40,158 nt of DNA from Opitutus sp. GAS368 (GTDB lineage: Bacteria > Verrucomicrobiota > Verrucomicrobiia > Opitutales > Opitutaceae): positions 1 to 40,158 of the forward strand of contig CAMBUJ010000009.1 of NCBI GenBank assembly GCA_945871005.1, read 5' to 3'. The notes beneath the pieces were generated by a model that searched no databases, was not told the DNA's origin, and saw only the letters and a program-made list of their open reading frames with translations. Of this stretch, positions 17,411 through 28,715 are shown one piece after another (the stretch's first letter is position 1; each line of letters begins with the position of its first letter). The position numbers and the translations under genes are program-made.

Positions 17411-18316
17411 TCAGGCTTCCCAGCGGCCGTAGATGCCGCAGGGGAGGACCTTGCCGTCGGCTTTGATCGGCAGGCCGACTTCGCCACCGGTGATGGTGCC
17501 GCCGCGCGCCGCCATCAGTTCGGTGAGCAGGTTAACGACAACCGTGGGCGAAAGCCGGGCGGTGTAGGCGTTGATCAAGAGGAAGAGCGGTTTGGGAGTA
17601 AGCAGCTCGCGGCACTCCTGCAGCAGCGGCCAAAGGTGCTCCTCGAGCTTCCACATTTCGCCGGTGGCGCCGCGCCCGTAGGTGGGCGGGTCCATGATGA
17701 CCGCGTCGTAGCGTTTGCCACGTTTGAGCTCGCGGCGCACGAACTTGAGGCAGTCGTCGGCGATGAAACGGATGGGGGCGTCGGCTAGGCCGCAGAGCGC
17801 GGCGTTTTCCTTGCACCATTTAACCATGCCCTCGGCGGCGTCGATGTGGGTGACACTGGCGCCGGCTTTGGCGGCGGCGCAGGTGGCCGCACCGGTGTAA
17901 CCGAACAAGTTGAGTACGTTGACCTCGCGGCCGGTGGCGCGGGCGGCTTTGATTTTGGCGCTAAACCACTCCCAGTTGACGGCCTGCTCGGGGAACAGAC
18001 CGGTGTGTTTAAACGAGGTCGGGTGGATGCGGAAGGTGAGGCCGAGCGACTGGTATTTGATGTTCCAGGAGTCGGGCAGGGGCTTGCGGTTTTCCCAGCG
18101 GCCGCCGCCCTTCTCGCTGCGGTGGTAAAAGCCGTCCCACTTGGTCCACTCGGGGCCGCCGTGTTTGGGCCAGATGATCTGCGGGTCAGGGCGGGCCAAA
18201 ACAACGTCGCCCCAGCGCTCCTGCTTCATGCCGTCACCGCAATCGAGCAATTGGTAGTCCTGCCAGCGGTCGGCAAGGATGAGCGAGGGGCGGTGGGCGG
18301 TATCGGCGGGCATTCT
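17411..18316 (-). CDS. Class I SAM-dependent rRNA methyltransferase-like (RlmI/COG1092 type)
   Basis: 'VLNLFGYTGAATCAAAKAGASVTHIDAAEGMVKWCKENAALCGL', 'DAVIMDPPTYGRG'. Start taken at internal MPADTAHR (ORF opens at 18376). Confidence 0.85.
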   Translation of the reverse strand, partial: RMPADTAHRPSLILADRWQDYQLLDCGDGMKQERWGDVVLARPDPQIIWPKHGGPEWTKWDGFYHRSEKGGGRWENRKPLPDSWNIKYQSLGLTFRIHPTSFKHTGLFPEQAVNWEWFSAKIKAARATGREVNVLNLFGYTGAATCAAAKAGASVTHIDAAEGMVKWCKENAALCGLADAPIRFIADDCLKFVRRELKRGKRYDAVIMDPPTYGRGATGEMWKLEEHLWPLLQECRELLTPKPLFLLINAYTARLSPTVVVNLLTELMAARGGTITGGEVGLPIKADGKVLPCGIYGRWEA

Positions 18317-18441
18317 GCGGCGAACCAAAGCACCCGCCCGCAGTCTGTCGAGCGCCTTTCCCGTGGCCAGGCCCACTCAGCCACGCCCGAGGCGTGAACA
18401 TTTGACGACCGCACACGGGTTTGCCTAATAGGCCGTGTCGC

Positions 18442-19476
18442 ATGAATAACCGATTCCCTTACCTGCACTGGTTTGGCGTCCTGGCGCTCTTCGCGGTGGT
18501 GGTGGCCACGGGGCGCGCCGATGTGATCGAAACGAAAAGCGGGGCCCGCTTGGTCGGTACGATCACCAAGATTGAGGGCTCGTCGGTGTTCCTGAGCACG
18601 AATTACGCGGGCACCCTGACGGTTAAAAAATCCGAGGTGGTCAGCCTGCAAACTGATCAGGTGCGCTTTGTGCATCTGGCCGGGGGGCAGGTCATCGCGG
18701 GCACGGTCGAGCCGTCCGCCGCCGGTCTGGTGAAGGTGGTCGGCGCGGAGGGTCCGGTGGACGCGCCGATCAGCCAGATTGCCGAGCTGTGGGCGCCCAG
18801 CGCCAAGGATGTGAAGAAACCGCAGTGGCACTACGAGGCGGCGGGTGACGTGGCCGGCAAGTCGGGTAACCGCGAACAGTTCAGCTCGGTGCTGAGCGCG
18901 CGCGCCAAACGTGTCGGGGTGCACGATACCCTGCAGTTTTATTCGGCCTACCGCCTGCAGACGGCCAACCAGGTCACCTCGGCCGACCAGTTTAAAATTG
19001 GGTTCGACTACGCCAACAACTACGCGGGTCGCAAGTCCTGGTACGTGCGCGACGAAAGCGGCTTCGACCGGGTCAAAGCAATCGAGCTCTACAGCGTGGC
19101 CGGCGGCGGCGCCGGCTACGACCTGGTAAAGAACAAGCGCCAGCTCCTCACCGGGCGCGCCGGCTTGTCGTTTCGTTCCGAAGCCTACGAAGATCCCAAT
19201 ACCCCCTCGATCAAAAGCTTCGGTTTGGACTTGGGCCTGCACCATGTCCTCAACTTCAGTGATGCCAAGTGGGTTAACGATCTGACCTTCGTGCCGGCCT
19301 TCAGTGATTTTACCAACTACCACCTCGTGCAGGAGTCCTACTACGAGATGCCCTTGTCCATGGTGGGGTGGAAGCTGCGCCTTGGGGTGGCCAACGACTA
19401 CAACAGCCTGCCGGGCGCGAACGTGAAGAAGCTCGATACGACCTACTTCACCCGCTTCGTGCTGAGCTGGCAGTAG
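18442..19476 (+). CDS. DUF481-type outer-membrane protein (YdiY-like)
   Basis: Signal peptide; 'DVIETKSGARLVGTITKIEGSSVFLSTNYAGTLTVKKSEVVSL', then a beta-barrel-like C-terminal half ending 'TYFTRFVLSWQ'. Confidence 0.8.
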   Translation: MNNRFPYLHWFGVLALFAVVVATGRADVIETKSGARLVGTITKIEGSSVFLSTNYAGTLTVKKSEVVSLQTDQVRFVHLAGGQVIAGTVEPSAAGLVKVVGAEGPVDAPISQIAELWAPSAKDVKKPQWHYEAAGDVAGKSGNREQFSSVLSARAKRVGVHDTLQFYSAYRLQTANQVTSADQFKIGFDYANNYAGRKSWYVRDESGFDRVKAIELYSVAGGGAGYDLVKNKRQLLTGRAGLSFRSEAYEDPNTPSIKSFGLDLGLHHVLNFSDAKWVNDLTFVPAFSDFTNYHLVQESYYEMPLSMVGWKLRLGVANDYNSLPGANVKKLDTTYFTRFVLSWQ

Positions 19477-19572
19477 GCGGCCTACCCGCCGACGCCCGTC
19501 CGGCCAACTGCCGCGCCCCGGGCCGGCAGAAAGAGGTTTTCAAGCGCCCCGCGCTCGGGTCCAGTGGGGGCC

Positions 19573-20034
19573 ATGCTGTCCAAACCCATTCCCGGCTCCA
19601 CCGGCGCGGTGCTCACCTGCCTGCCTTCGCCCTACCTGCCCCATCCGGCGACCGGCCTGCTCTACCTGCCGCGTTTCCTCGCCAAGTGCGCCTACGTGAA
19701 AACCCATGGCGCACTCCCTCCCAGTTACGCCAAAAACTACAAGCGCGGGCTCGACCGGTTTTTGTGCATGCACCTTGGCATCGAGCCGGCAGCTGTGGAG
19801 AAAATCGTCCATGCCGCGACTTCCGCCGCCGAGATCGAGGAGGGACTGCTGGCGCTCTTGCCGGCCGACGTGCGCGCGGTGAAATGGAACCGCGAACTGG
19901 TGCAGAAGGGCCTGACCCCGGCCGGGCGTGAATTCCTCAAGGAGGCGCTCACCGCGATGGGTTGCGCCGATCGCGCCGAACAGATCATCAGTGTGCCGGA
20001 CCTGATCGACTTCGACGAAGGCCGCATCGATTAA
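19573..20034 (+). CDS. DUF5069-like hypothetical protein
   Basis: 'GLLYLPRFLAKCAYVKTHGALPPSYAKNYKRGLDRFLCMHLGI'. Start at internal ATG 19573. Confidence 0.7.
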   Translation: MLSKPIPGSTGAVLTCLPSPYLPHPATGLLYLPRFLAKCAYVKTHGALPPSYAKNYKRGLDRFLCMHLGIEPAAVEKIVHAATSAAEIEEGLLALLPADVRAVKWNRELVQKGLTPAGREFLKEALTAMGCADRAEQIISVPDLIDFDEGRID

Positions 20035-20091
20035 GCGCGGCCGAGCCACCGATTGCTTTACGCCCGCCGATCCTCTTGTTTTCCCTGCATC

Positions 20092-20430
20092 ATGATTAAA
20101 GGACAGAAAGTCGTCTGCACCAACGATAGCTTCCCGGCGGTCATTCGCGCCATCTACAAGCAACTCCCGGTCAAGGGGTCGACCTACACCATTCGCGAGG
20201 TTTTTCTTGGCCGCGAAAAGGTCGTGAAGGGCGGCGACAGCGCCACCGTCGGCCTGCTGCTCACCGAGCTGGTCAACCCGACCGATCCCTTCCACGCCGG
20301 CCAGCAGGAGCTGGGCTTTTCCTCGGAGCGCTTTGCCCCGTTAGAGCAGGTTCCCGAGGAGCACGCCGAGGAGTTGGAGGCGGTCGGTGCGGGCAACGAC
20401 AAGGGCGGCGGCGGCTACTGGATGGATTGA
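20092..20430 (+). CDS. Conserved hypothetical small protein
   Basis: From ATG 20092: MIKGQKVVCTNDSFPAVIRAIYKQLPVKGSTYTIREVFLGREKVV...; followed by a strong terminator. Confidence 0.65.
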   Translation: MIKGQKVVCTNDSFPAVIRAIYKQLPVKGSTYTIREVFLGREKVVKGGDSATVGLLLTELVNPTDPFHAGQQELGFSSERFAPLEQVPEEHAEELEAVGAGNDKGGGGYWMD

Positions 20431-20517
20431 GCTGCCCCGCTTCTGGCTTGGAGCCGAAGCCGTCGGGGTGGCGGCCGCGCCGCGCTCCGACTCGATCCGA
20501 TCGGCCGTTGCAGGCAC

Positions 20518-20550
20518 AAAAAAAGCCGCCCGAAAACGGGCGGCTTTTTT
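20518..20550. terminator. Bidirectional intrinsic terminator
   Basis: AAAAAAAGCCGCCCG-AAAA-CGGGCGGCTTTTTT. Confidence 0.9.
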
Positions 20551-20577
20551 CCTTAAAAAGGCAACGAACCGGGCTCG

Positions 20578-20754
20578 TTACTTCTTCTTGGCAACGGCCT
20601 TCTTGGCGACGACAGCCTTCTTAGCAACGACGGCCTTCTTGGCGGCGACGGGCTTCTTGGCAGCGACGGCCTTCTTAGCGACGACGGCCTTCTTGGCAGC
20701 GACGGGCTTCTTGGCAGCGACAACTTTCTTAACGGTCTTGGTGGCTTTGGCCAT
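20578..20754 (-). CDS. Lysine/alanine-rich histone H1-like DNA-binding protein
   Basis: 58 aa read from the sequence: MAKATKTVKKVVAAKKPVAAKKAVVAKKAVAAKKPVAAKKAVVAKKAVVAKKAVAKKK*. Absent from the supplied ORF track, where only antisense ORFs appear. Confidence 0.85.
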   Translation of the reverse strand: MAKATKTVKKVVAAKKPVAAKKAVVAKKAVAAKKPVAAKKAVVAKKAVVAKKAVAKKK

Positions 20755-20790
20755 GGGATGTTCCTGTATGGATTTTAGGTTCTGGTAGGA

Positions 20791-20812
20791 CGCCCGAAAG
20801 TGGTTTCGGGCG
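20791..20812. promoter_or_regulatory. Hairpin in the leader/promoter of the H1-like gene
   Basis: CGCCCGAAA-GTGG... arms CGCCCGAAA (20791-20799) and TTTCGGGCG (20804-20812), 37 bp upstream of the start. Confidence 0.5.
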
Positions 20813-21030
20813 TTTGGCGCACTATGCGCCGCGCGTGGCCAGCATCAGTGGGTGTTTTATAAATGCAAGTGTCCAGTGAGCGAAATCACGTGATTTTACG
20901 CATTAATTGCGCCGTTTTTTGGCCTGCATCCGATTTCCTGATACGCCCTGTTTGGCTCCTGGTGAAACCCGAAGAAGGCGAAGCGGAGGCCTGGCCAGCA
21001 TCTCTCGATGGCTGTCCGAGCCGCGCGCTT

Positions 21031-21064
21031 GAAACCGGGTTTTATCTAGGTGAAACCCGGTTTC
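21031..21064. terminator. Stem-loop downstream of lipoate ligase-like gene, possible terminator
   Basis: GAAACCGGGTTT (21031-21042) / AAACCCGGTTTC (21053-21064), perfect 12-bp arms. Confidence 0.55.
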
Positions 21065-21086
21065 GGCAGGGGCTAGCCGGTGGCGA

Positions 21087-21812
21087 TCAGCGGTATTCGA
21101 GCCAGTCGGTTTCCGTGTATTGTTCGGCCAAGCCGTCCAGTTCGCCCTCGGCAAAATCGGGCCAGGGGCAGGCCACGGCCTCGGCCCCGAGCGTTGCGGC
21201 CAGACGCGCCGTGAAGTCCGTGGCAAAGCGCTCCCAGTTGACCGCGCCGGTGGTGGTTTTGGCGATGCTGCCCTGAAACAGGAGCCCGTGTTTGCTGCGT
21301 TTCTGCGCGGCGCCAGCGACTTTGGCGCCGGTTGTTGCGTGCAACACGTCGTAGAGTTCGGGGCGGATGAAGCAGACGCTCGGCGCGGATGCGGGGGTGT
21401 CGGCACAGGCGCTTTCACAGCGCTCCTTGAGCACGACCGGCAGACCTTGAGCTTGCAGAGCGGCCACCAGATCGGCGTGCACCTGACGGTAGCTTTCGGT
21501 GGCGCGGGCGTCGTAGAGGGCGTGGCCGCGCGGGATCACCAGGGCGAAGGTCCAGTCGTCGCGGTGGTCGACCACGCCGCCGCCGGTGGGGCGGCGGGTG
21601 AGGTCGAGGTGTTCGCCCGGAGCGAGCAAGTTGAGTTGCTCGCGCACGTAGGCGATTTTTTGGCCGAAGCCGAAAGTGAAGGCCGGCCGGCGCCAGTCGT
21701 AATGGCGGAATCGCGCGCAGGCCGGCTCGGGGTAGCGCTGGAGCAGAAGGAAGTCGGACGCCATGTTTTCAGCGGCGCCGGCGGTGCGTTCAGGAAGGAG
21801 GTCGAGCTGCAT
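21087..21812 (-). CDS. Lipoate-protein ligase A-like (biotin/lipoate ligase family)
   Basis: 'AENMASDFLLLQ', 'RRPAFTFGFGQ', 'DLTRRPTGGGVVDHRDDWTFALVIP', 'KVAGAAQKRSKHGLLFQGSI'. Confidence 0.85.
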   Translation of the reverse strand: MQLDLLPERTAGAAENMASDFLLLQRYPEPACARFRHYDWRRPAFTFGFGQKIAYVREQLNLLAPGEHLDLTRRPTGGGVVDHRDDWTFALVIPRGHALYDARATESYRQVHADLVAALQAQGLPVVLKERCESACADTPASAPSVCFIRPELYDVLHATTGAKVAGAAQKRSKHGLLFQGSIAKTTTGAVNWERFATDFTARLAATLGAEAVACPWPDFAEGELDGLAEQYTETDWLEYR

Positions 21813-21850
21813 GGTTTTTTGGAAATAGTCCTCTTTTGAAGAGAAGGGAG

Positions 21851-21896
21851 CCGAGCTGGAGCTCCGCGGTCCGTGGGGAGCGCGGAGCTCCAGCTC
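21851..21896. repeat. Dispersed inverted-repeat element
   Basis: GAGCTGGAGCTCCGCG (21853-21868) / CGCGGAGCTCCAGCTC (21881-21896), perfect 16-bp arms; same family as 14321-14370. Confidence 0.85.
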
Positions 21897-21935
21897 CTCT
21901 TCGGCGCTTAGGATCGAGAACGAGGACGGGGCCGA

Positions 21936-22865
21936 TTACACGCTGAAGTACCATGCGCGGCAGGCGGGCGGGATGATGAACTGGTCGAGTTGCGCGGCAA
22001 AGGTCTCGAGCGGGGTTTTGACGACGCCGGCCAGCGGCTTGAGGTCCAGGCCGAGGCGGGCGGGGCGCTTCGAGGCGGCGCGCGGATCGCCGGCGCGGGT
22101 GATCGCGGCGAGCGGCGCGGCGCTGTCACTTAACTTGAAGTGCGTGCGGATACGGCGGGCGATTTCGTGGCGGGACAGCAGTTCCGCTCCCGCCCAGTGA
22201 AACACCCCGCGCACGTCGTTGCGCTCAAGGAGTTCAACCATGAGTTCGGCAAGGTTGCCGGCGGTGCACGGTTGGCGGAATTCGTCGGTGTAGACTTGAG
22301 GGGTTTGGCCGGCCGCCCAGGCGGCGAACAGGCGCTCGTGAATGCTGCGCTGCGCGCCGAGGCTGTTGCCGCTGAGCAGGGGGACGCGAAGCGTGATCGC
22401 CAGTGCGGGGGCGGCGGCCAGCACGAGCCGCTCGCTCTCCGCCTTTTGACGGGCGTAGAGGTTGATCGGTTTAACCGGGCTTTTGACCGTGTACGCTTCG
22501 GCGCTGGTGCCGTCAAAAACCTGCTCCGAGGAGAGGTGGATGAGCTTGGCGCTGAGGTGGTGGGCGAGGCGGGCGAGCTGCTCGGGCAGGGCCACGTTGA
22601 GGGCCTGGGCGCGGGCGGGGTCGGCATCACACTGGCCGGGTTCGGCAACGGCCGCGCAGTTGACGATCGCCTCGGGAAACGTTTCCAGCACGACGGCGGT
22701 GAGGGCGGCCTCGTTGGTGAGATCGAGCGGGCGTTTCTCGGCCAGGCCGGGCACGTTGCCGGTGTAGGCGCCGACCAAGCCGATGACGTGGTGGCCGCGG
22801 CGGGTGGCGGCCTGGGCGAAGGCGCTGCCGACGAGGCCGGAGGCGCCGGTGAGGAGGATTTTCAT
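21936..22865 (-). CDS. RmlD-like dTDP-4-dehydrorhamnose reductase / SDR family protein
   Basis: 'MKILLTGASGLVGSAFAQAA', 'IVNCAAVAEPGQCDADPARAQALNV', 'YARQKAESERLVL'. Confidence 0.82.
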   Translation of the reverse strand: MKILLTGASGLVGSAFAQAATRRGHHVIGLVGAYTGNVPGLAEKRPLDLTNEAALTAVVLETFPEAIVNCAAVAEPGQCDADPARAQALNVALPEQLARLAHHLSAKLIHLSSEQVFDGTSAEAYTVKSPVKPINLYARQKAESERLVLAAAPALAITLRVPLLSGNSLGAQRSIHERLFAAWAAGQTPQVYTDEFRQPCTAGNLAELMVELLERNDVRGVFHWAGAELLSRHEIARRIRTHFKLSDSAAPLAAITRAGDPRAASKRPARLGLDLKPLAGVVKTPLETFAAQLDQFIIPPACRAWYFSV

Positions 22866-22936
22866 GAGCGGAAGCGGGAGGCGCGAGGGGGTGTGGTGGG
22901 GCGAAGCAGGCGGGCGCGGCTAACTTCCAAACGTAT

Positions 22937-23578
22937 TCAGGGAGCGAGTCGTTCGATGATCCAATCGGCCCCGGCGGCATCACGGCGATAGCGTAGCCGG
23001 TCATGTAGGCGACTGCGCCGGCCCTGCCAGAACTCGATGCTCATCGGGGTGAGGCGATAGCCGCCCCAACCGGGTGGAAGGGGGATCTCGGCGCCGGCAT
23101 GGGTTTTCTCCAAGGCCTTGAGCGCTTCCTCCAAGGTGGCCCGGCCGGGGATGATCGCGCTCTGCTGCGACACCCACGCCCCGAGCTGGCTGGCCCGCGG
23201 ACGGCTGTGGAAATACGCCGCACTTTCCTCGCGGCTGACCTGCATCAGCTCGCCCTCGACGATCACCTGGCGCTCCAGCGCAAGCCAGGGAAACAGCAGG
23301 GTGGCGCGGGGGTTGGTGGCCAGCTCGCGACCTTTGCGGCTCTCGTAGTTACTGAAAAAAACGAACCCGCGCCCATCCAGTCCCTTGAGCAAAACGGTGC
23401 GGGCCGAGGGCCGACCGTCGCGCGTCGAGGTGGCCAGCGTCATGGCATTCGGCTCGATAACCTTGGCAGCCTGCGCCTCTTGAAACCACTGTTCGAACTG
23501 GCGGATGGGGTCGCGGGCGAGGTCTTTTTCCTGCAAGCCCGACAAGCTGTAGTCTATGCGAAGATCGGCGAGAGACAT
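22937..23578 (-). CDS. pdxH: Pyridoxamine 5'-phosphate oxidase
   Basis: '[42 protein letters not shown]', '[29 protein letters not shown]'. Confidence 0.93.
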   Translation of the reverse strand: MSLADLRIDYSLSGLQEKDLARDPIRQFEQWFQEAQAAKVIEPNAMTLATSTRDGRPSARTVLLKGLDGRGFVFFSNYESRKGRELATNPRATLLFPWLALERQVIVEGELMQVSREESAAYFHSRPRASQLGAWVSQQSAIIPGRATLEEALKALEKTHAGAEIPLPPGWGGYRLTPMSIEFWQGRRSRLHDRLRYRRDAAGADWIIERLAP

Positions 23579-23622
23579 GATTTAGGGGGAGACGATGCGC
23601 GCCCCGCACTCCCTGTCAAAAA

Positions 23623-24120
23623 TCATCGGGTGAGTTCTTGAATCTCCGCGGCCCAAGCCGGGAAACGCGCCGTCAACTCGGCGCGGTCGCCGAGGACAAA
23701 TTCCCGTTCGTCCCAGCCAGGCGACATCGTGCAGCCGACCAAGGCCCAGCGCCCGCCGGGGGCCAAGCGGGCGCCTTGCCAGAGGCCACCGGCCACCACC
23801 CATTGCGGCAACTGGCCCTCGAGCACCGCCGAGCCGAGGAGGGTTTTGGTACCTTTGCCGGTGGACGGATCGAGTCCGAGGTGCTCGACCGGATCGCCCG
23901 CATAAAAGTGCCACAGCTCGTCGGTGCGCAGCGCGTGGAGGGCGGAAAAGCCCTCGGGGGTGAGCAGAAAATAAATCGCCGAACCCGCCGCACGCCCGCC
24001 CGGCAAGGTGGCGGTGCTGTGGTAGGTGGAGCGGAAAAAGCCTCCCTCGTTGGGGAGCGGTTCGAGCTGGAGCGCCGCGATGATCGCCGCGGCGCTGGGG
24101 TGGGGGAGTTGGTTCGTCAC
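23623..24120 (-). CDS. Cupin protein, DUF985 type
   Basis: 'LQLEPLPNEGGFFRSTYHS', 'AIYFLLTPEGFSALHALRTDELWHFYAGDPVEHLGLDP'. Confidence 0.85.
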   Translation of the reverse strand: MTNQLPHPSAAAIIAALQLEPLPNEGGFFRSTYHSTATLPGGRAAGSAIYFLLTPEGFSALHALRTDELWHFYAGDPVEHLGLDPSTGKGTKTLLGSAVLEGQLPQWVVAGGLWQGARLAPGGRWALVGCTMSPGWDEREFVLGDRAELTARFPAWAAEIQELTR

Positions 24121-24155
24121 AGGGGGAGCCGGGTTGCGTCGGATCGCCGGTGGCC

Positions 24156-26324
<2,169 letters not shown>

Positions 26325-26449
26325 GGGCGAAGGCGCCGACGCTCACCGAAAACCACCGCAAGGCAAAGCCCGGAAAGCAAAAAACGCGGCTTAATCCCCC
26401 AGTCCCGATGATTGCTTTTCCCACTTGGCCCGCATGGGCTTTTCATCCC

Positions 26450-27319
26450 ATGAGAATCCTGCCCCTGCTGGTTGCCTCCCTTACGCTAGCTCTGAGCCCG
26501 TTGCTCAATGCCGGCGAAATCCTCGTCAAAACCGGCGAGTCGATCGCCTTCCTCGGTGACTCAATCACCGCCCAAGGCGCCGCCAGTTCCGGCGGCTACG
26601 TCCGCCTTGTTGCCAGCGGGCTCGCCGCCCAAGGCATCGAGGTCACCGTGGTCCCCGCTGGCATCAGTGGCCATAAATCCGACCAGATGCTCGCGCGCCT
26701 CAACAACGACGTGCTCAGCAAAAAGCCCACCTGGATGACGCTCAGCTGCGGCGTGAACGACGTCTGGCACGGCGACAAGGGCGTGCCGTTGGAGGCTTAC
26801 AAAAAGAACATCACGGAAATCCTCGATCGCTGCCAGCAGGCCGGGGTGAAGGTGGTCGTGCTCACCGCCACCCAGATCAAGCTGCCGCTGACCAGCCCAG
26901 AGAACGCCAAGCTGGCCGGCTACAACGCCTTCCTCCGTAACACCGCAAAGACCCGCAACCTGCCGCTGGCCGATCTCAACGCGGCGATGGCGGCCGAACA
27001 GGCAGCATTGGAAAAAGCCGGCATCAAGCGGGTGTTAACCGGCGATGGCGTCCACATGAATCTCTACGGCAATCTGATGATGGCGAAGGGCGTGCTGAGC
27101 GCCTTCGGCCTCGATGACCAGCAACTCGCCGCAGCCAACGCCAAATGGAGCGAACTGCCTGACCTCTATCGGGGTGCGGCGAAGATCGAGCTTTCCCTCG
27201 CGGAGTTCACCGCGTTGGAAGCTTCCGCTGCGAGACAGAAGAAAACGGTCGATGCGTTTGTCAGCGACCTCGCCACGGCCGCAGTCAAGGCGTCGCTGAA
27301 GCCTGCCCCGGCGAAGTAA
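26450..27319 (+). CDS. SGNH/GDSL hydrolase with signal peptide
   Basis: 'IAFLGDSITAQG' (block I), 'SCGVNDVWHG' (block III), 'GDGVHMNLYGN' (DxxH block V). Start at internal ATG 26450. Confidence 0.88.
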   Translation: MRILPLLVASLTLALSPLLNAGEILVKTGESIAFLGDSITAQGAASSGGYVRLVASGLAAQGIEVTVVPAGISGHKSDQMLARLNNDVLSKKPTWMTLSCGVNDVWHGDKGVPLEAYKKNITEILDRCQQAGVKVVVLTATQIKLPLTSPENAKLAGYNAFLRNTAKTRNLPLADLNAAMAAEQAALEKAGIKRVLTGDGVHMNLYGNLMMAKGVLSAFGLDDQQLAAANAKWSELPDLYRGAAKIELSLAEFTALEASAARQKKTVDAFVSDLATAAVKASLKPAPAK

Positions 27320-27339
27320 GTCGGCCGCCTGTGCCCACG

Positions 27340-27373
27340 AAAAAGCCGCACCGGTGAAGGTGCGGCTTTTTTT
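27340..27373. terminator. Intrinsic terminator between convergent genes
   Basis: AAAAAGCCGCACC-GGTGAA-GGTGCGGCTTTTTTT. Confidence 0.88.
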
Positions 27374-27486
27374 GTGTAAAAAACCCTGCGCTCACGCGCA
27401 AGGCCACGGGGAATTTCAAGGCCGGGCGGGGCCCTGAGCGTGAGCTCAGGGTGGCCTGAAGCCGCATCGTGAATACGGCGTTCGCC

Positions 27487-28536
27487 TTACTTGCCCAACA
27501 CCCAGCTGAAGATCAGCGGGGCGACGATGGTGGCGTCGCTTTCGACGATGAACTTGGGGGTCTTCTGGCCGAGCTTGCCCCAGGTGATTTTCTCGTTCGG
27601 CACCGCGCCCGAGTAGCTGCCGTAGCTGGTGGTCGAGTCGCTGATCTGGGAGAAATAACCCCAGAGCGGCACCTCGGTGCGGCCGAGGTCCTGGTGGAGC
27701 ATCGGCACCACGCAGATCGGGAAGTCGCCGGCGATGCCGCCACCGATTTGGAAGAAACCAATCGAGCCTTCGCCGGTTTTGAGCAGCTTGGCGGTCTTGG
27801 TGTACCAGTCGGCCAGCCAGGTCATATACTCGATGCCGGTGCGCACGGTGTGCACGTTCTTGATCTCACCGGTCATCACGCGGCCGGCAAACATGTTGCC
27901 CAGGGTGGCGTCTTCCCAGCCGGGGACGATGATCGGCAGGTTCTTCTCGCAGGCGGCCAGCATCCAGGAGTTGGCCGGGTCGATCTGGTAGCTCTTCTTG
28001 AGCTTACCGGAGCGGATAATCTTATACATGAACTCGTGCGGGAAGAAGCGCTGGCCGGTCTTGTCGGCGGCGAGCCACTCCTCGGCGACGACGGCCTCAA
28101 TGCGGCGCATGGCCTCGCCCTCGGGGATGCAGGTGTCGGTGACGCGGTTCATGTGGCGGTCGAGGAGCGCCTGCTCGTCAGCGGCGGTCAGATCGCGGTA
28201 GCCGGGGACGCGCTCGTAGTAGTCGTGGGCAACGAGATTAAAAATGTCTTCCTCGAGGTTGGCGCCGGTGCAGACGATGGCGTGGACCTTGTCGGCGCGG
28301 ATCATCTCGGCGAGGGTCAGGCCAAGTTCGGCGGTGGACATGGCGCCGGCCAAGGTGACGAGCATCTTGCCGCCGGCCTTGAGGTGGTCCTCGTAGCCCT
28401 TGGCGGAATCGAGGAGGGCGGCGGCGTTAAAATGGCGGTAGTTGTGCGCGATGAACTGGGAGATCGGGCCCTTCTTGGCGGCGAGCTTGGCGTTGATGTC
28501 TTCGGGGCGCTTGGTCTGGAGCTTGGATTTTTTCAT
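27487..28536 (-). CDS. Deoxyhypusine synthase-like protein
   Basis: 'GGKMLVTLAGAMSTAELGLTLAEMIRADKVHAIVCTGANLEEDIFNLVAHDYYERV', 'NKTxx-like' segment replaced by 'GSIGFFQIGGGIAGDFPICVVPML'. Start at MKKSKLQTKR (28536). Confidence 0.85.
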   Translation of the reverse strand: MKKSKLQTKRPEDINAKLAAKKGPISQFIAHNYRHFNAAALLDSAKGYEDHLKAGGKMLVTLAGAMSTAELGLTLAEMIRADKVHAIVCTGANLEEDIFNLVAHDYYERVPGYRDLTAADEQALLDRHMNRVTDTCIPEGEAMRRIEAVVAEEWLAADKTGQRFFPHEFMYKIIRSGKLKKSYQIDPANSWMLAACEKNLPIIVPGWEDATLGNMFAGRVMTGEIKNVHTVRTGIEYMTWLADWYTKTAKLLKTGEGSIGFFQIGGGIAGDFPICVVPMLHQDLGRTEVPLWGYFSQISDSTTSYGSYSGAVPNEKITWGKLGQKTPKFIVESDATIVAPLIFSWVLGK

Positions 28537-28715
28537 GAAAATTGGAGGCGCAGACTTACAGCGCGTCCGAAGTCCAAAGCCACAAAAAACTCCCTTTGGA
28601 CCCCGTGACGTTCCGGCAACAACCAACACAATGGGTTGGTTGTTGTCCCGGAGTGGGCACCGCGGGTTGGCCTTGGTCGTCGGTATTAAACTACGCGTCG
28701 GATACCGCAGCGGAC

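Noticed and set aside
16359-17432. 357-aa plus-strand ORF
   Set aside because: Antisense to the LpxR-like gene, Gly/Val-rich shadow translation of a GC-rich gene with no motifs.
18226-19323. 365-aa minus-strand ORF
   Set aside because: Antisense to the DUF481 gene with signal peptide; no recognisable domain.
20387-20788. 133-aa plus-strand ORF with FLATTAFLAATGFL repeats
   Set aside because: Repeat is the antisense reading of the AKK-repeat H1-like gene and it runs through a terminator.
27469-28608. 379-aa plus-strand ORF
   Set aside because: Antisense to the deoxyhypusine-synthase-like gene, which has clear family motifs; composition typical of a shadow ORF.
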